Source of the DNA: Chrysoporthe austroafricana | Lineage: Eukaryota > Ascomycota > Sordariomycetes > Diaporthales > Cryphonectriaceae | DNA: 64,000 bases | Direction: 5' to 3' | NCBI GenBank assembly: GCA_001051155.2 | Contig: JYIP02000004.1 | Span: 745,576-809,575, forward strand | Part shown: piece after piece, positions 60,358 to 64,000 of the stretch | How the letters are laid out: each line of letters begins with the position of its first letter | Numbering within the stretch: position 1 is the first letter of the stretch | Made by a program: the position numbers and the translations under genes | Notes under the pieces: generated by a model | Databases searched by the model: none | What the model was told of the DNA's origin: nothing | The model's input: the letters and a program-made list of their open reading frames with translations, nothing else

Positions 60358-61754
60358 ATGGCATCACTCACGACCGCATGCCGCCTGTCGGCGAGGCTGG
60401 CACGGTCAAAGCTGCCTTACGAGGCGGCCGCCGCTCGGGGTTCGTAAACACCTCCCCGGACCACCACCCGCCCGCTTGTCACCCGCTGCGAGGCGAGACG
60501 TCGTACTGACAGACCCGATCCCACCTACCAGGCTTCCGCACGTCCACCGCCGCCCTCGCCGCCCAGAACTTCACCATGCCCGCCCTCTCCCCGACCATGA
60601 CCGAGGGCAACATCGCGACCTGGCGTGTCAAGGAGGGCGACAGGTTCGCCGCCGGCGACGTGCTCCTCGAGATCGAGACCGACAAGGCCACCATGGACGT
60701 CGAGGCCCAGGACGACGGCGTCATGTTCAAGATCATGACCGGCGACGGCGCCAAGGGCGTCCAGGTCGGCGCCCGCATCGCCGTCATCGCCGAGGAGGGC
60801 GACGACCTCAGCACCCTCGAGGTCCCCGCCGAGCAGGCGCCGAAGCAGGCCGCCGAGAAGCCGAAGGCGGAGCCCAGGCCCGAGCCCGAGCCCGTGCCAC
60901 GGGAGGAGAGGACTGCCTCGGGGTCCGAGGCCGCCGCGTCGGCCCCCCCGGCCAAGGGCGGCAGGGCGCAGAAGCAGACCTATCCGCTGTACCCGTCCAT
61001 CATCCAGCTGCTGCACGAGAACGGCATCGACGCCTCCAAGGCCGACGAGATACCCGCCACCGGGCCCAAGGGCCGCCTGCTGAAGGGCGACGTCCTGGTC
61101 TACCTGGGCCGGGCAAAGTCCGACTCGGCAGCCAACGTGCAGGCGATATACGACAGGCTGGCGCACTTGGACCTGAGCAACGTCAAGGTCGCCGAGAAGA
61201 AGCCCGCGCCCGCGTCCGCGCCGGCGCCGGCCGCCGGCAAGGGCGCGAAGCCGCCCGTCGAGGACCTGCAGGTCACGCTGCCCATCTCCCTGGCGTCCGT
61301 CATCGAGGTGCAGAAGAAGGTCCAGGACAACCTCGGCGTGTTCATGCCCCTGTCGGCCTTCATCGTCCGCGCCACCGAGGTCGCGAACGACGAGCTACCC
61401 CTCGCCGCGGATTACAAGCCGTCCGCCGACGAGCTGTTCAACCAGGTGCTAGGGCTGGACAAGGCCGGGCCGCAGGGCTCCCGGGGCCACTACCTCCCGC
61501 AGATCTCGGCCCTGCCGCCGCCCGCGTCGTTCTCGCCGAGGGCCGTCAGGGCCGCAGAGCCGGACATTATTGACGTTCTGGCCGGCGGGTCCGCGAAGAA
61601 GACTGTGGCGCCGGCGGCCAGGCCGTCGGGCCTGTCCACCGGGCTGAACATGTTCAGCCTGAAGGTGCCCAAGGCGGAGGAGAAGAGGGCCAAGACGTTC
61701 CTCGAGAGGGTCAAGTTGGTGCTGGAGAATGAGCCGGGCAGGTTAGTCCTGTGA
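60358..61754 (+). CDS. PDX1: Pyruvate dehydrogenase complex component X (E3-binding protein)
   Basis: Mitochondrial matrix protein that anchors dihydrolipoamide dehydrogenase (E3) to the E2 core of the pyruvate dehydrogenase complex. Two exons: 60358-60439 and 60532-61754, giving 434 aa. The intron (92 bp, GTTCGT donor) falls inside the targeting sequence, which runs MASLTTACRLSARLAR to about residue 40. The lipoyl domain (about 40-120) has ETDKATMD, so K79 should be lipoylated. A Pro/Ala/Glu linker follows, then the peripheral subunit-binding domain at about 175-220 (LYPSIIQLLHENGID...GPKGRLLKGDVLVYL). The C-terminal part is degenerate: the acyltransferase HxxxDG motif of E2 is absent, which separates component X from E2 itself. 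The frame and length fit fungal PDX1. Confidence 0.92.
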
Positions 61755-62051
61755 GGGGGATCGCCGGCAGGATCAGAAACGTGTAATCTAGGTATGGGAA
61801 CAGCACACTATAGACACAGCGCAAAGCGTTTGATGATGACGCGCACTCTCTCCTGGCATGGTCTTTCGGTCTCGAGACATCACGACGGCTTTCATATGAC
61901 AAATGCGCATCAGAGGACGTCATATCGTAGGATCAAAATTGTAGGATCATAAGGCCCGCAGGCTTGATTTAATCTGCCGACTCACACGTTCAAAGGCCGT
62001 CTGGCCTCACATATCGCACATGCAGCGCTTTCGCCATGTGCCAGCGCCTCA
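61755..62051. other. Short convergent intergenic region
   Basis: 297 bp between the PDX1 stop and the stop of the propeller gene; 3' UTRs only. Confidence 0.5.
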
Positions 62052-63323
62052 TTACAACCACGCCGCCGTAGCGGCCTGCACAACCTTGCCATCTCCCTCA
62101 AGTTTCGTAGCAGCAACCTCCCGGAACGCCTTCCCGTCCCAACCCAGGATCGTGACCCACCCCTGCTCGCTATCCGTCAGCGCAATGAACTCCTCGCTGT
62201 CCTCCCCTAGCCCCGACGCCTCGTATAAAGACCGCGGCGCGGGCTCGACCGCGTTCGCCAGCCCGCCGCTCGTCCTCGTCTCGAAGATGCTCGTCGCAGG
62301 GCCCTTGATCGCCCCCTCCTCGTCCAGCTCGTAGGCAGCCACGTAGCCCTTCGTCTCGGGGCTCAGCCCCCGGGTGCTGGCATATAGCCACCTCGGCCGC
62401 CCGGCCGCGGACAGGTTGGACGTGCGCACCTCGTCGGCCCAGAAGTCCTCCGCGCGGCACCCGTCCGGCATGATCGTGTGGCCGCCCAGGTGCTCGAGCG
62501 CCGCGCCGTCCTCATCGCCCGCGATGCGGAACGCATCGACCATCCCGCTGTGCTCCTGCACGACGTACAGCACCCTGCCGTTCGGGTGCGGCCAGCTGTG
62601 CCGGGGCCCGTCGTTGGGGCGCGGGGAGGCGTGCTTGGCCTGCAGCCGCAGCGGCGCCTGCGCGCTGGAGCCGGCGCTGCCGCCGGCGTCCTCGTCCTCG
62701 TCGAGCACAAAGTCCCAGACGCAGTTGTGCCCGATGTCAGCGACGTAGACGGCCCGGCCGTCGGGCGAGACGTCGACGCTGTGGGCGCCCCAGCGCAGCC
62801 CGCCGAACCCCCCGTGGGCGACGCCCTCGCGGGCGCCGTCGTTGACCTCGTCGGCGCGGCGGAAGGACAGCGCCTGCACGCACGGGCCGATGCGCCCGTC
62901 AGCCTCGAGCCGGAAGACCTCGCCGCTGGGCCCGCCAACGGAGACGAGGTGGCGGCCCGAGGGGGTGACAACCACGTAGCCGGACAGCGAGGCGACGGGC
63001 GCGGTGTTGAGAGGCGTGGGGGCGCCGGTGGCGGGATCGACGGCGTAGGCGCCCACGGAGGGCGGCTGGGCCCAGTTGGTGGTGTAGAGGCGGGTGTGGT
63101 CCCGGGAGAGGGCGAGCCAGGAGTGGCCGCCCAGGGCCTTGGACCTGTGGGTGGTGGTGAGGGTGCCGGGCTGGGGGCTGACGCTGACGGGAGGAGGTGG
63201 AGGCCGGAAGTGCAGGGTGTATATCTCTGGGGTCCTGAACGTGCCGACTAGCAGGGTGAAGCCATCGGGAGCCCCCTTTCCCTGGACGCCACCGTTTGGC
63301 TGGGCGGCGCCCGCTGAGGGCAT
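62052..63323 (-). CDS. Carboxy-cis,cis-muconate cyclase-like seven-bladed propeller
   Basis: Member of the lactonase family (YbhE/CMLE type). Fungal 3-carboxy-cis,cis-muconate lactonizing enzyme converts carboxymuconate to carboxymuconolactone in the protocatechuate branch of the beta-ketoadipate pathway; other family members act on 6-phosphogluconolactone, so the reaction here is inferred. Uninterrupted frame of 423 aa, slightly longer than typical CMLE because of a Gly/Asp-rich insertion. Propeller strands: LLVGTFRTPEIYTLHF, SWLALSRDHTRLYTTNW, SGYVVVTPSGRHLVSVGG, GAHSVDVSPDGRAVYVADIGHNCVW, GPRHSWPHPNGRVLYVVQEHSG, RWLYASTRG and EGWVTILGWD-like repeats near the end. No signal peptide, so cytosolic. 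Start at the first ATG. Neighbours are not aromatic-catabolism genes, so the context gives no help. Confidence 0.82.
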   Translation of the reverse strand: MPSAGAAQPNGGVQGKGAPDGFTLLVGTFRTPEIYTLHFRPPPPPVSVSPQPGTLTTTHRSKALGGHSWLALSRDHTRLYTTNWAQPPSVGAYAVDPATGAPTPLNTAPVASLSGYVVVTPSGRHLVSVGGPSGEVFRLEADGRIGPCVQALSFRRADEVNDGAREGVAHGGFGGLRWGAHSVDVSPDGRAVYVADIGHNCVWDFVLDEDEDAGGSAGSSAQAPLRLQAKHASPRPNDGPRHSWPHPNGRVLYVVQEHSGMVDAFRIAGDEDGAALEHLGGHTIMPDGCRAEDFWADEVRTSNLSAAGRPRWLYASTRGLSPETKGYVAAYELDEEGAIKGPATSIFETRTSGGLANAVEPAPRSLYEASGLGEDSEEFIALTDSEQGWVTILGWDGKAFREVAATKLEGDGKVVQAATAAWL

Positions 63324-64000
63324 GGTATATATGTGGCAAAAGAGGCGGAAACGCTGGGCGGACTATACACACGCCACGCCCGCAGAGCAGGACAACGACA
63401 CGCGCAGAGAAGATGGAGGAAACTGGACGCGCATGAGACACACCAGAACTCCCAAGGGGCCATGAGGAGGAAAATTGAAGGGCGAGGAACAACGAACGGT
63501 CCACTGTTTTAATGGCGCGCCCTCTCGAGTCGGGATACCCGTGGCCCCCCCCCCCCGCGGGTGGCCCATCGCGGATGAAGCACCAGAGGCGATGTGCAGG
63601 CGGGAGGCGTACAGTAGCGCCACTGATCAACTGGGCCGCTTGGTCAGATTCAGTCAGTGAGATGGCTCTCTTGTCGCACATCTTGATACACGGCATCGTG
63701 TGGTTTCGAGATGTGGGACCAACCGGGGCCGCTGCTGAGGCAGAGCCAGGGAGGGATCGGCAAGCCGCTGCGTGTGTAGACGAACACGGCAGACCGGTGA
63801 GGACGTCCAGGCGAGGGAAGAGGTCCCTGACCGTGTCAACCAGGTGTGGATGGCAGACATCCGCAGCCGCAGGACGAGTGACGGCTCGGTCGGCGCCATC
63901 CTCGAGGTGAAGCCCGCCGCACCGCACGCCGCGTCGAAGGAGGGATACGGTGTTGCAGACAAGATGGAGAGCGCAGATCGAGCGTGCGTCGTATCCCGGA
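63324..64000. other. Right edge, no firm gene
   Basis: Contains the promoter of the propeller gene. On the plus strand a frame from about 63850 is open to the window edge and reads protein-like (DGSVGAILEVKPAAPHAAS), so a gene may begin here, but 50 residues are too few to assign. Confidence 0.3.

Overview
The window looks like nuclear DNA of a filamentous ascomycete, most likely a Sordariomycete. The genes carry short introns (about 50-105 bp) with GT/AG borders. The reading frames match fungal families closely, including a G-gamma subunit that is almost invariant in this class, and coding DNA is GC-rich. Exon borders below were placed by hand from splice signals, frame and family conservation. 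They are models, not transcript-supported.

Layout. 0.5-8.5 kb is a compact housekeeping block: ATP23 (mitochondrial metalloprotease, minus), glutamate 5-kinase (proline synthesis, plus, with a TGACTCA site upstream), NIP7 (60S biogenesis, minus) and eIF3a (translation initiation, minus). 11-15.3 kb carries a heterotrimeric G-gamma subunit, an Hce2/Ecp2-like secreted protein and a SelW/Rdx-family thioredoxin-fold protein. 16.6-23 kb carries a 2-oxoglutarate/Fe(II) oxygenase (minus) and a large ankyrin protein with a STAND-type N-terminal helical region. 24.2-25.4 kb is the catalytic subunit of PP1 (minus), with a GC-AG intron. 31.8-37.1 kb holds a Frag1/DRAM/Sfk1 membrane protein (plus) and an NTO1-like double-PHD protein (minus). 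39.4-40.7 kb is a broken MFS sugar transporter with RIP-like stop codons. 42.4-43.9 kb is a secreted protein with a carbohydrate-binding-like beta-sandwich and a Ser/Thr-rich tail. 53.2-55.8 kb is a large leucine-rich-repeat protein. 58.5-63.3 kb carries a two-helix mitochondrial protein (TMEM223-like), the pyruvate dehydrogenase component X (E3-binding protein) and a carboxymuconate-cyclase-like beta-propeller.

Housekeeping genes (mitochondrial, translational, chromatin, phosphatase) are interleaved with accessory-type genes (effector-like, ankyrin, secreted, dead transporter). The accessory genes sit beside long gene-poor stretches: 25.4-31.8 kb, 43.9-53.2 kb and 55.8-58.5 kb. One homopolymer tract with an ambiguous base near 26.3 kb is probably a sequencing or assembly problem. 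The least explained objects are the ankyrin protein with its ambiguous intron or frameshift, and the 9 kb gene-poor block with scattered hydrophobic reading stretches. I did not find tRNA, rRNA, CRISPR or an intact transposon.
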